The notes: generated by a model not told the origin, from the letters alone. Positions 1-7,804 are shown, counted from the stretch's first letter. The stretch: DNA of 46,489 nucleotides from an uncultured Paraprevotella sp. (GCA_944321345.1 CALUKY010000019.1:1-46489), one strand, 5' to 3'. Translations and numbers: made by a program.

Positions 1-101
1 CAACACTATAAAGATACAACAATTTTCGCTAATCACCAATTTTACAACTACTTATAATTCATCGAACTCACGTTAAAGTTACAAAAACTTTAGGAGATAA
101 C

Positions 102-136
102 AAAGGCCCGAGCTTGTGAAAGTACGGGCCTTTTTT
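102..136 (+). terminator. Rho-independent terminator of a gene left of the window
   Basis: A perfect 9-bp stem (AAAGGCCCG at 102-110 pairing with CGGGCCTTT at 125-133) with a 14-nt loop is followed by a T run at 131-136. No coding region in the window ends here on the plus strand, so it most likely terminates a plus-strand gene lying to the left. Confidence 0.8.
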
Positions 137-441
137 CATAAAAATGAAGAAAGTGCATCAAAATGCATATTAACATACATTTTGACACACCCTCCTGGAT
201 AGTATGGATTAGTAATAGGAGTGTTCTAAATAGTGGCTAGATCAAGATTAAAAAAAAGAACTTTATTTTAAATGTTTTCTGGAGAATACTGATTCTGTTT
301 TGTGACAATTTCTTTTTATTGTTTACCTTACGCAGGTGCAAAGTAACACTTCTTTTATCAATTATTGTTGGTATTGATCGTGACAAAAAGACTACATGTA
401 GCCTATCTTGATACAAAAATGTCTACTTTCTTGGAGTTTTT
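137..441. other. Intergenic stretch without recognisable gene
   Basis: About 300 nt of AT-rich DNA between the upstream terminator and the 3' end of the M16 peptidase gene. I see no convincing coding frame, RNA gene, long repeat or terminator for the M16 gene here. Confidence 0.6.
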
Positions 442-1740
442 TTATTGATAGACCAGAATGCTTAATTTCTCAGGTGAAAAAAGTTCACAGGCCACCTGAT
501 ACAGTTCTTGTGCAGTGAGAGCATCGATTTTTTGATAAAGTGCTTCCCGGTCGCGTATGATATGATAGTGAAGATAGGTCTTTCCTGAAGCTAATGCCAC
601 ATTTTCAAAGTTGTCATACGACACTCCGATCTGTCCCTTGATTTGGCGTTTGGCTGCCGCCAACGCACGGTCGCTGATAGGTGCACAGGTCCATCGTTCC
701 AGTTCTTTCTGGATGAGGCGTATACAACGCTTTACATCGTGTGGATCGCATCCGAAATATACATTCCAGATACCTGTGTCTGTGTAGCTTGTCATATTGC
801 TTTCAACGGTATAGACCAGTCCGTTGTTTTCCCGAAGAATAATGTTGAAACGTGAGCTCATTCCCGGTCCTCCCAGGATATTGTTCAGCAGATAAAGGGC
901 AATGTGGCGTGGGTCACGTGCGCTGTAGGCTCGTGTGCCCATCATGACATGTGCCTGATGAGTATCTTTGTTTTTGGTCACGTGTGCGGCCTGATAAGGT
1001 GGTAGCTGTACCGTTTCAGTACATGGAGCCGGTTGTAAGTCTGTCTGCTTGAACAGATGTGGATACAGAGGGCTTTCCGGATGAAGGGAACTGCTTACTT
1101 GAGTTATGGCTTTATTCAGAGTATCTACAATCTTTTTTCCGGGGATTTGTCCGTAAAGGAAGAATACCATGTTCTCCGGACGATAATTTCGGCGAATGAA
1201 ACTTCGTACGTCTTCTGAGCTGAATCGACGCAGTTTGTCTGCTTCTCCCAAAATGTTCCGTCCCAATGGATGGTTCCGGAAGATAATATTTTCGAATTCG
1301 TCGAAAATCAATTCCGCAGGAGAATCATTATAGCTTTCAATCTCATCAATGACCACTTCTACCTCCTTGCTCATCTCATGGTCCGGATAGGTACTACCCA
1401 GAACGATATCGGTCAGAATATTGGCAGCTTTAGGGAAATGCTCTTTCAGAAAAGTGGCATAATAAATAGTTTCCTCTTTTCCTGTATACGCATTCAAATC
1501 TCCACCTACAGATTCCATGTAGTTGATGATCTGTCGGGAACTTCGATGATGTGTTCCTTTGAAGGTCAGGTGTTCACAGAAATGGGCCATACCGCTTTCG
1601 TGAGACAATTCATCGCGTGTTCCCGTTTTGACAGCGATACCGCAATAAACCACGTTGGTGATTGAAGGAATGGCTACAATCCGCATACCGCAAGGCAGAG
1701 TTTCGGTAAATATATTGGTTGTTGATGTTTGTTTAGTCAT
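442..1740 (-). CDS. M16 family zinc metallopeptidase (processing-peptidase-like)
   Basis: This 432-aa protein belongs to the pitrilysin/mitochondrial processing peptidase family M16. The inverted zinc motif HxxEH is visible as H53-F-C-E56-H57, and a distal glutamate is available around residue 130 in the EVEVVIDEIE helix. The length fits the two-domain, single-chain bacterial M16B type that acts as a homodimer or with an inactive partner. There is no signal peptide, so a cytoplasmic location is likely; substrates are probably oligopeptides or unfolded proteins, but nothing here fixes a substrate. The gene has its own -7-like box just upstream (1764-1771) and is separated from the next gene by about 93 nt, so it looks monocistronic. 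Confidence 0.9.
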   Translation of the reverse strand: MTKQTSTTNIFTETLPCGMRIVAIPSITNVVYCGIAVKTGTRDELSHESGMAHFCEHLTFKGTHHRSSRQIINYMESVGGDLNAYTGKEETIYYATFLKEHFPKAANILTDIVLGSTYPDHEMSKEVEVVIDEIESYNDSPAELIFDEFENIIFRNHPLGRNILGEADKLRRFSSEDVRSFIRRNYRPENMVFFLYGQIPGKKIVDTLNKAITQVSSSLHPESPLYPHLFKQTDLQPAPCTETVQLPPYQAAHVTKNKDTHQAHVMMGTRAYSARDPRHIALYLLNNILGGPGMSSRFNIILRENNGLVYTVESNMTSYTDTGIWNVYFGCDPHDVKRCIRLIQKELERWTCAPISDRALAAAKRQIKGQIGVSYDNFENVALASGKTYLHYHIIRDREALYQKIDALTAQELYQVACELFSPEKLSILVYQ

Positions 1741-1763
1741 GATGCTTTATTGTTTGTCGGTTG

Positions 1764-1771
1764 CAAAAATA
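1764..1771 (-). promoter_or_regulatory. Bacteroidales -7 box for the M16 peptidase
   Basis: On the minus strand the sequence reads TATTTTTG, a full match to TAnnTTTG, 24 nt before the M16 start codon. No clear -33 box is visible at the expected distance, so the call rests on the -7 element and its position. Confidence 0.5.
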
Positions 1772-1833
1772 GGAAAAGACGGAGAATAAAGTATATGCTT
1801 TTCCATATCTTTTTACGGTTTCTTCCGCCTTCT

Positions 1834-2964
1834 TTAATTTCCGATTTCAAAGGATGCACGTACCAGTGCCGCCATCTTATAGTTTCCGTTGGTGTTGATA
1901 CAGTGCAAGGCGGGTTGCAATGACAGATATTCACAGACCGGAAGACTGGTTGTCAGTTCGATGTCTGTTTCGCGTCCGTCGTTCATCAGTACACGGTTTA
2001 CTGCCAGACCGATCTGTGCTTCCATCTTGCCCAACCGGTTGCAAACTAATCCGGCACCCCAGTAATGACTGCAATAACTGCTTTTCTTTGGGGCAATGCT
2101 TCCTTGTAGCATCACTCCTAAACCGCTTTTTCCAAAGGTGCATATTTCCTGTTCGGCTAAAAGCCATAAAGCGTATTGGAACGCTTTTTCCTGTACACCG
2201 GTTTCTTCGTTTTCCATATTGGAATTGCTTAGTCCGGCTCCCAGGCAATAGATATAGTGCTCATTGTCGGAATAGTGTATGCTGGTGATATTTACCAGTC
2301 CGTCGTTTTGTGGACAGAAACGGAATTGCCGGTTCAGACGGTCATCGGCAACACCGTTGTAGAGCGTTTCCTTGACTGTCAGTTTTTCTGTGGGCTGGTA
2401 TTCGGCATGGAGAGCCAGGGCTGCAATGGGAGCAGTGGCTATTGGAAAGTTGAATGAAAGGGTTGGGATGCTGGTATACGAAGAATTGGTAAAAAGACTG
2501 GTATAGGGGGAATTAAAACAGTCTATATCATTATTATGCAATCCAAGAGCAAGCACTCCTTTGTCGCCTAACTGTTGTGAAAACTCGAACTGCATCAGAC
2601 GGAAAGCTTTGTTGGCTCCAATGGTAATGTTGGAAAACCACTGCAAATCTCCGAGTACCGGATTATGATACTCGTATGTGGCAATGGCATCCATGTTGAG
2701 AGAACCGCCTTTCCACAAGCCGATTTGTGCTCCGGCTTCTATATAGTTGGCCCATCCAGTGCGACTGTCACTGATGTTCCAAGGCATTTCTGTAGTGATG
2801 GAAGCATACCAGGATATACGTGGTGATGACGTGGTATCTGCAGAAAGGGAGTCCGGTTGGGACTGCGAATGCTCTTGTGCGGAGATTGCAGACCATGTCA
2901 TAACAGAAAGACAGAAAGCAAGGCATCTGAATATGCCTTGCTTTGTACGTGTGATAAAGTTCAT
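1834..2964 (-). CDS. OprB-like carbohydrate porin, outer-membrane protein
   Basis: A 376-aa protein with an N-terminal signal peptide (hydrophobic stretch ending near SAISAQ, about residue 30) followed by alternating beta-rich segments typical of an outer-membrane barrel. The segment around residues 155-205, with SIPTLSFNFPIA followed by ALHAEYQPTEKLTVKETLYNGVADD, resembles the OprB family, where a similar block precedes the pore-lining strands. The start codon lies only 38 nt beyond the feoAB stop codon and no promoter is visible in that gap, so the porin is probably cotranscribed with the ferrous-iron transporter. That suggests a role in passing a small solute across the outer membrane under the same conditions. 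The transported solute is unknown. Confidence 0.65.
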   Translation of the reverse strand: MNFITRTKQGIFRCLAFCLSVMTWSAISAQEHSQSQPDSLSADTTSSPRISWYASITTEMPWNISDSRTGWANYIEAGAQIGLWKGGSLNMDAIATYEYHNPVLGDLQWFSNITIGANKAFRLMQFEFSQQLGDKGVLALGLHNNDIDCFNSPYTSLFTNSSYTSIPTLSFNFPIATAPIAALALHAEYQPTEKLTVKETLYNGVADDRLNRQFRFCPQNDGLVNITSIHYSDNEHYIYCLGAGLSNSNMENEETGVQEKAFQYALWLLAEQEICTFGKSGLGVMLQGSIAPKKSSYCSHYWGAGLVCNRLGKMEAQIGLAVNRVLMNDGRETDIELTTSLPVCEYLSLQPALHCINTNGNYKMAALVRASFEIGN

Positions 2965-3002
2965 TTTGTAGTGTTTTTTTTATTTTATAATGTATCAATT
3001 CT

Positions 3003-5276
3003 CTATAGGAACAGGGCCAGCCGGTAGACCAAAAAGGCTACGACATAAGCCAGTCCTGTAGTATATCCAGCCGTGATCAGAGCCCATTTCCATTTGCCGC
3101 TTTCTCCGGCAATAGCCGCAATTGTGGCCAGGCAGGGGAAATAAAGCAGGGCAAACACCATATAGCCCAAAGCCGCTTCGGGAGTAGTGTGGGTTTGTAA
3201 GGCAGAAGCGAGTCTGGTCTGGGAGGCTTCTTCAACGGAAGCGGCCTCAGAGTCTCCTTCCGGACTATTATAAAGTACGCCTAGACTGGTAACCATCAGT
3301 TCTTTGGCTCCTACACCGGCCATGATACCTACTCCCATACGCCAGTCATACCCCAACGGTTTGATGACCGGTTCGATAGCATGTCCTATTTGTCCCATCA
3401 GGGATTGTTCCTGGGCTTCTGCCGGACTCATTTCATGGTCGGGGCGTGGGAAATATCCCAAAGCCCAGATAATAATGCTGGCCACTAAAATGATGCCTCC
3501 CATTTTGTGTAAATATTGGCGTCCTTTTTCCCAAGTATGACGGAATACGCCTTTCCAGTTTGGAAGGCGATAGGGAGGAATTTCCATGACAAAGTGGGTG
3601 TCCTGTTCGGGATGATAAATACGGTTGAAGATCCATGCTACCAGCACAGCCATCAATAATCCGAACAGATAAAGGCCGAACATGACCCAACTGGCATAGG
3701 CCGCGAAGAATGCTCCTGCAAAGACCACATAGACCGGAATGCGCGCACTGCACGACATCATCGGAATGACCAGCATGGTTACCAGGCGGCTTTTATGATT
3801 CTCTATGGTACGGGTTGCCATGACAGCCGGTACGTTGCAACCGAATCCCATCAGCATCGGGATGAAGGATTTGCCATGTAGTCCCAAACGGTTCAGAATC
3901 GGGTCGGCCAGCATAGAGGCACGTGCCAGATAACCGGACTCTTCCAGAATGGTGATGAAGAAATAAAGAATCAGAATATTAGGCAAGAATACGATAACAC
4001 TGCCCACACCACCAATGATTCCATCAATAATCAGATCGCGCAATGGTCCCTCACCCATATTGTTTTCAAGCAGACCACTTATCCAGGAGATGCCCTGGTC
4101 AATCCAATCTGCGGGATAAGCTCCGATAACGAAAGTGCCCCAGAAAATGAACCACATCAGAACAAAGAACAGGGGATAGGCCACCCATTTGCTGGCAAAA
4201 ATACGGTCCAACAAACTTGTTGTCTGATCGGCTTTTCCTCTTTTTCGCTGATATACGTCCTGAAGTAGGGAACGTATGTGTGCATAACGCATGGCGTCAT
4301 CTTCTTCACGTTGTTTGCAGGGGCATGCTTCATGATGCTCTGTGGTAGGAGATGCAAATGAATGCTGGCATTCTTTGGGCTTCTCTTGAGTACACGAACG
4401 GTTCTCAATACAAGACTTCTGCTGTTGATCAGCCAGCTTGACAGCTTCTTCAATGAGGGTTTCTACACCTTTTTTGTTGCGGGCAACAGTTGGAATCAGG
4501 CGCATACCCAATTTCTTTTCCAATGCCGGGATGTCAACAAAGCTTTGACTTTTCTCCACCTCATCAAACATGTTCAAGGCACCGATCAGAGGCAGATTGC
4601 GCTCTTTGAGTTGCATGGTGAGTAATAGGTTACGTTCCAGATTCGTTGCATCGAGCACATTGATTACTGCATCAATTTTACCGCTTTCCAGTTCATGAGC
4701 CACATAAGCCTCTTCCGGACTGAAGGCTCGAAGTGAATAAGTGCCGGGTAAGTCTACAAAACGGATTTTACGTCCTTTGAATTCAAAGTTTCCGATAACA
4801 CTGTTTACGGTGACTCCACTATAATTTCCCGTACGTTCATGTCCTCCACTGGCGGCATTGAACAGAGAGGTTTTTCCACAGTTGGGGTTACCTACCAGTG
4901 CCAGAGTAACCACATCGTGAGTATGTTCAAATGTAGATTGGACTTTTTTCTTACTTTCACAGGCACAATGAGATGCTTTGTCGTGTATCTGAAAAGAGGA
5001 GTGTGGCGTATGAATGGAAGTAGGGATATTTTCCTGATCCGGAATTTCATCGGCATGGCGTACTACTTCGATGCTGGCTGCTTCCTGGCTGCGGAGAGCT
5101 ACCTTGCTACCCATGATTTCAAAAACAATGGGATTGCCGATTGGTGATGCGAACAAACGTTTTACCTGTTGTCCTTTGACAAATCCCATTTCTCCCAATC
5201 GGGCGCGGAAAGAACCGCTTCCTTCTATTTGAGCGATGAAAACGCATTCATCGTTTTTGATTTCTGTTAATTTCAT
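3003..5276 (-). CDS. feoB: Fused FeoA-FeoB ferrous iron transporter
   Basis: The 757-aa protein imports Fe2+ across the inner membrane. An N-terminal FeoA-type SH3-like domain (residues about 1-75) is fused to FeoB. The FeoB G domain shows G1 GNPNCGKTS (from about residue 129), G3 DLPGTYSL and a NxxD-type NMFDE, followed by a helical linker and a C-terminal polytopic membrane region with two Gate-like segments (GFGCNVPA; PCLATIAAI). I start at ATG 5276 because an upstream in-frame start at 5303 lies inside the promoter -7 box and because FeoA proteins begin MKLTEIK. Two His/Cys-rich linkers flank the G domain (see findings). The fusion is common in Bacteroidetes. The OprB-like porin follows by 38 nt. 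Confidence 0.96.
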   Translation of the reverse strand: MKLTEIKNDECVFIAQIEGSGSFRARLGEMGFVKGQQVKRLFASPIGNPIVFEIMGSKVALRSQEAASIEVVRHADEIPDQENIPTSIHTPHSSFQIHDKASHCACESKKKVQSTFEHTHDVVTLALVGNPNCGKTSLFNAASGGHERTGNYSGVTVNSVIGNFEFKGRKIRFVDLPGTYSLRAFSPEEAYVAHELESGKIDAVINVLDATNLERNLLLTMQLKERNLPLIGALNMFDEVEKSQSFVDIPALEKKLGMRLIPTVARNKKGVETLIEEAVKLADQQQKSCIENRSCTQEKPKECQHSFASPTTEHHEACPCKQREEDDAMRYAHIRSLLQDVYQRKRGKADQTTSLLDRIFASKWVAYPLFFVLMWFIFWGTFVIGAYPADWIDQGISWISGLLENNMGEGPLRDLIIDGIIGGVGSVIVFLPNILILYFFITILEESGYLARASMLADPILNRLGLHGKSFIPMLMGFGCNVPAVMATRTIENHKSRLVTMLVIPMMSCSARIPVYVVFAGAFFAAYASWVMFGLYLFGLLMAVLVAWIFNRIYHPEQDTHFVMEIPPYRLPNWKGVFRHTWEKGRQYLHKMGGIILVASIIIWALGYFPRPDHEMSPAEAQEQSLMGQIGHAIEPVIKPLGYDWRMGVGIMAGVGAKELMVTSLGVLYNSPEGDSEAASVEEASQTRLASALQTHTTPEAALGYMVFALLYFPCLATIAAIAGESGKWKWALITAGYTTGLAYVVAFLVYRLALFL

Positions 5277-5300
5277 TCTGCTGAATTTATTTTTCGGATG

Positions 5301-5331
5301 CAAAATTACTCTTCTTTATACAGATAGCCAA
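5301..5331 (-). promoter_or_regulatory. feoAB promoter
   Basis: On the minus strand a -33 box (ATTG, within TATTGG) at 5328-5331 or one base offset is followed after about 20 nt by TAATTTTG at 5301-5308, a full TAnnTTTG match. Transcription would begin near 5294, which leaves a short leader before ATG 5276 and rules out the upstream start codon. No recognisable Fur box overlaps it. Confidence 0.75.
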
Positions 5332-5399
5332 TACCTTAATCTGTGATTTTTCAAAAAAGAGGAACAAAAGGGGTACTTAAAAATCACTATTTCTGGGTA

Positions 5400-5535
5400 T
5401 AAAAAATATGATCTCTTCTCAGAGACCATATTTTAAGCTTCTTTAATTTCAAAATGTACTAATACTAAACTAATAAAATGGTTATTATGGTTCATCACGA
5501 ATCATATAGGGCGTCAGAAAGTTTTTCTTTCCGAC
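5400..5535 (-). ncRNA. Candidate small RNA upstream of feoAB
   Basis: A complete minus-strand transcription unit is visible. A promoter (ATTG 5568-5571, 20 nt, TAACTTTG 5540-5547) predicts a start near 5535. The transcript would begin with a 10-bp hairpin (5512-5536, five-A loop) and end with a 14-bp hairpin (5403-5434, loop GAGA) followed by a U run ending near 5400. Both hairpins contain one G-U wobble when read as minus-strand RNA but an A-C mismatch on the plus strand, which supports the orientation. The RNA would be about 136 nt. It carries a possible 20-codon reading frame (5433-5495, starting MNHNNHF) that stops at the edge of the terminator stem, so a peptide-coding transcript is an alternative. 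It matches no RNA family I recognise. Confidence 0.6.
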
Positions 5536-5539
5536 GTTG

Positions 5540-5571
5540 CAAAGTTAAGACTTGGTCTGTTTGGTTGCAAT
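5540..5571 (-). promoter_or_regulatory. Promoter of the candidate small RNA
   Basis: On the minus strand ATTG (5568-5571) is separated by exactly 20 nt from TAACTTTG (5540-5547), a full TAnnTTTG match. It fires away from the hemerythrin regulator gene and toward feoAB. Confidence 0.65.
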
Positions 5572-5605
5572 ACTTAAATTGTATGATTTTATTTATCGGG
5601 TTTCT

Positions 5606-5653
5606 ACCTGTTTTTTGAACAGGTGGAGTCTGCTTTCAGTTGGTTTACTGAAA
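5606..5653. promoter_or_regulatory. Two inverted repeats, candidate operators
   Basis: Two perfect 7-bp inverted repeats lie between the divergent small-RNA and hemerythrin-regulator promoters: ACCTGTT/AACAGGT (5606-5612 and 5618-5624, 5-nt gap) and TTTCAGT/ACTGAAA (5634-5640 and 5647-5653, 6-nt gap). The second overlaps the conserved upstream box of the regulator gene. They are placed where an operator would be, but no binding protein can be named from sequence. Confidence 0.4.
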
Positions 5654-5702
5654 AATACCTAGATTTAGTGATTGCTTCTTTGCTCGATTTTAGTTTTCTT
5701 TG
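5651..5702 (+). promoter_or_regulatory. Promoter and conserved upstream box of hemerythrin-LuxR gene 1
   Basis: The order is an AAAAATACCTAG box (5651-5662), GATTG as -33 (5670-5674), 20 nt, then TTTCTTTG as -7 (5695-5702). The same three elements with the same spacing precede the second hemerythrin-LuxR gene at 30638-30689. The predicted start site near 5708 forces translation to begin at ATG 5727. Confidence 0.7.
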
Positions 5703-5726
5703 CACCGTAAAAATAAACTAGGTGAT

Positions 5727-6707
5727 ATGACGGAAAAATATAAGGAAACAGATAAGATGAGCGACATTATTTGTGACGATTATCGTCTGTTGCAGGTAAT
5801 TAGCCGTTTTGGATTGACTTTCGGATTCGGTGACCAGACCGTGGCTACGGCCTGTGCTTCCAATGGGGTAGATACCATGACCTTTCTGGCCGTGGTCAAT
5901 TTTATCAAATCAAATGGAAGAATCAATGTTGGAGATGTGGTGGAAACCATTTCCGTGGCGGCCATGACCAAGTATCTGTCACAGTCGCATACCTATTTCA
6001 TTGATTTCCGAATACCTGCTATCCGTCGAAAGCTCATAGAAAGTATTGACTGTTCGGCTCGTAACCAGATTGCTTTTCTTATTTTGAAATTTTATGATGA
6101 GTTTGCGGCTGAAGTATCCCGGCATATGGAATATGAAGATAAATACATTCATACTTATGTAGAAGGACTGCTTGCAGGAAAACTTTCGGAAACAGGGGTA
6201 AATATCAATGTGCTGGAAGAAAAACATCATGATAATCATGCTCAGATAGACAAAAGTCTGGGTGAGCTGAAAAGCATCATTATCAAATATTATCCGAGCG
6301 ACAGTAACGGACAGCTGTTGAACGAAGTGTTGATGGATCTGTATATGTTGGAGGAAGATCTTTTCAATCATTGCCAGATGGAGGATACACTTTATATTGA
6401 GGCTGTCCGGAAGTTGGAAAAGGATTGCGCCCTGCGTGCGGAAACCTTGCAGGCACAGGAAGAGGAAGGCGGGCAAACGGACAATGCTGGAACGGATTCA
6501 CTGAGTGACCGCGAACGGGAGGTGATTGTTTGTGTCGTCAAGGGACTTTCGAACAAGGAAATTGCCGAAAAACTTTTCATTTCCGTCAATACCGTCATGA
6601 CACACAGAAGAAACATCAGTCGTAAACTGCAGATTCATTCTCCGGCCGGACTGACCATTTACGCCATTGTCAACGGACTGATCAATCTGGAAGATGTAAA
6701 ACTCTGA
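5727..6707 (+). CDS. Hemerythrin (RIC/YtfE-like) domain LuxR-type transcription regulator
   Basis: A 326-aa fusion. Residues 10-60 resemble the ScdA_N/DUF542 segment of RIC iron-sulfur repair proteins, but the usual Cys pair is absent. Residues about 80-235 form a hemerythrin-like four-helix region with candidate di-iron ligands H88, H133, E137, H167/H168 or H171, H215 and E219. The 45- and 4-residue spacings match YtfE (H84, H129, E133, H204, E208). A LuxR/GerE HTH follows (about 259-323, LSDREREVIVCVVKGLSNKEIAEKL). I infer a cytoplasmic DNA-binding sensor of oxygen, nitric oxide or iron. The start at 5727 is set by the promoter and by the second copy at 29608, which begins with a closely matching MKKEYKETDR. 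Confidence 0.85.
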   Translation: MTEKYKETDKMSDIICDDYRLLQVISRFGLTFGFGDQTVATACASNGVDTMTFLAVVNFIKSNGRINVGDVVETISVAAMTKYLSQSHTYFIDFRIPAIRRKLIESIDCSARNQIAFLILKFYDEFAAEVSRHMEYEDKYIHTYVEGLLAGKLSETGVNINVLEEKHHDNHAQIDKSLGELKSIIIKYYPSDSNGQLLNEVLMDLYMLEEDLFNHCQMEDTLYIEAVRKLEKDCALRAETLQAQEEEGGQTDNAGTDSLSDREREVIVCVVKGLSNKEIAEKLFISVNTVMTHRRNISRKLQIHSPAGLTIYAIVNGLINLEDVKL

Positions 6708-6730
6708 TTCTATTTTTATTCATTTAACAG

Positions 6731-6769
6731 ACAAAGTTGTGCTTTTTGAAAGGAAAAGTGCAACTTTGT
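6731..6769 (+). terminator. Strong hairpin between the regulator and LOG genes
   Basis: A 16-bp stem (6731-6746 with 6754-6769, 7-nt loop) with two internal G-U pairs on the plus strand follows the hemerythrin regulator by 23 nt and precedes TTGTT. It probably terminates the regulator transcript. Its right arm contains CAACTTTG (6761-6768), which resembles a -7 box for the LOG gene 6 nt downstream. Confidence 0.6.
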
Positions 6770-6774
6770 TTGTT

Positions 6775-7335
6775 ATGAAACATATCGGTGTATTTTGTGC
6801 TGCTTCGCAGAGACTGGAGGCAGCCTATTATGATGAAGCCCTGCGAGTGGGCCGAAAAATCGGTCAGATGCGATGGGCGTTGGTTTATGGAGGAGCCAAC
6901 TCCGGTTCGATGGAGTGTGTGGCGCAAGGTGTTCATGAAGCAGGGGGAACTGTTGTGGGAGTCGTACCGCGTATCTTGGAAACCAGTCGTCGTGCCAGTG
7001 ACTACATTGATGAGTTAGTGCCTTGTGCAGATCTGAACGACCGGAAGCAGATTATGATCGAGCGTAGTGATGTGCTTCTTGCTTTACCGGGTGGTGTGGG
7101 AACTTTGGATGAGATTTTCACCTTGATGGCAGCCGACAGTATCGGGTATCAGAAGAAGCAGATTGTCTTATATAATGAATCCGGCTTTTGGGATTCGTTG
7201 CTGGCATTGCTTGAGGAATACGACCGGAAATCGTTTATCAATGTTCCTTGCCAGAACTATTTGCGGGTTGTGTCTTCGCTTGAGGAATTGGAAACATTGT
7301 TGGCAGCCTATACCAAGGCTGTTCCGGGTGCTTAG
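6775..7335 (+). CDS. LOG family protein (TIGR00730), nucleotide phosphoribohydrolase-like
   Basis: A 186-aa Rossmann-fold protein with the LOG signature PGGVGTLDE and an upstream YGGANSGSME glycine-rich segment. Characterised LOG proteins cleave the N-glycosidic bond of nucleoside 5'-monophosphates (cytokinin riboside monophosphates in plants, AMP-like substrates in bacteria); the physiological substrate in Bacteroidales is not clear. Start: ATG 6775 gives MKHIGVFCAAS, the family's usual beginning. Upstream in-frame codons fall within the hairpin and promoter region. Confidence 0.85.
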   Translation: MKHIGVFCAASQRLEAAYYDEALRVGRKIGQMRWALVYGGANSGSMECVAQGVHEAGGTVVGVVPRILETSRRASDYIDELVPCADLNDRKQIMIERSDVLLALPGGVGTLDEIFTLMAADSIGYQKKQIVLYNESGFWDSLLALLEEYDRKSFINVPCQNYLRVVSSLEELETLLAAYTKAVPGA

Positions 7336-7408
7336 CTTGTAGTTTTCGGAAGATTGCTTCCTGATATGGATTCTTTTTGTTTACTTTGCATATCTATTTA
7401 CAGATTCT

Positions 7409-7804
7409 ATGAATTTATTGAAAACCTATACAGATTCAAGAGGTTGTCTGACCATTGCTGAAGTGGGGCGGGAGGTGCCTTTTGAAGTGCAGAGAATATA
7501 TTGGATTTATCAGGTTCCTGAAGATAAAAGCCGGGGAATGCATGCCAACAAGATATCTTATCAGTATTTGATAGCCGTACATGGTACGGTGGAAATCTGT
7601 CTGGAAAATGCGCGGGAGAGAAAGCATTATCTGCTGGATTCGCCCGACAAAGGATTATTGGTGCCGCCTTTGACCTGGAATGAGTTGCTGAAATTTTCCG
7701 ATGATGCCGTGTTGCTTGTCATGGCGTCTCATCCTTATGAGCCTGAGACCTATATCAACTCGTATGAAGAATTTCAGAAAATTGTGCATCAGGAAGCAGA
7801 ATAA
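7409..7804 (+). CDS. FdtA/WxcM-like sugar 3,4-ketoisomerase
   Basis: A 131-aa single cupin domain of the WxcM/FdtA/QdtA family, which converts dTDP-4-keto-6-deoxyglucose to the 3-keto isomer before transamination. The conserved block is RGMHANK (residues 42-48), where characterised FdtA/QdtA proteins have RGGHAHK. H45 is present but the second histidine is Asn47, so isomer specificity cannot be predicted. The next genes follow by 3 nt and by a 4-nt overlap and encode an N-acyltransferase-like protein and an aminotransferase. Together they form a cassette for a dTDP-3-amino-3,6-dideoxyhexose. A weak promoter-like TTACTTTG lies at 7381-7388. No sugar nucleotidyltransferase or dehydratase is nearby, so the precursor must come from elsewhere. 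Confidence 0.8.
   Translation: MNLLKTYTDSRGCLTIAEVGREVPFEVQRIYWIYQVPEDKSRGMHANKISYQYLIAVHGTVEICLENARERKHYLLDSPDKGLLVPPLTWNELLKFSDDAVLLVMASHPYEPETYINSYEEFQKIVHQEAE

Noticed and set aside
5390-5400. ATACCCAG upstream of feoAB as a third copy of the hemerythrin-LuxR box
   Set aside because: On the minus strand only eight bases match, the A run before them is broken, and it is far from the feoAB -33 box and inside the tail of the candidate small RNA.
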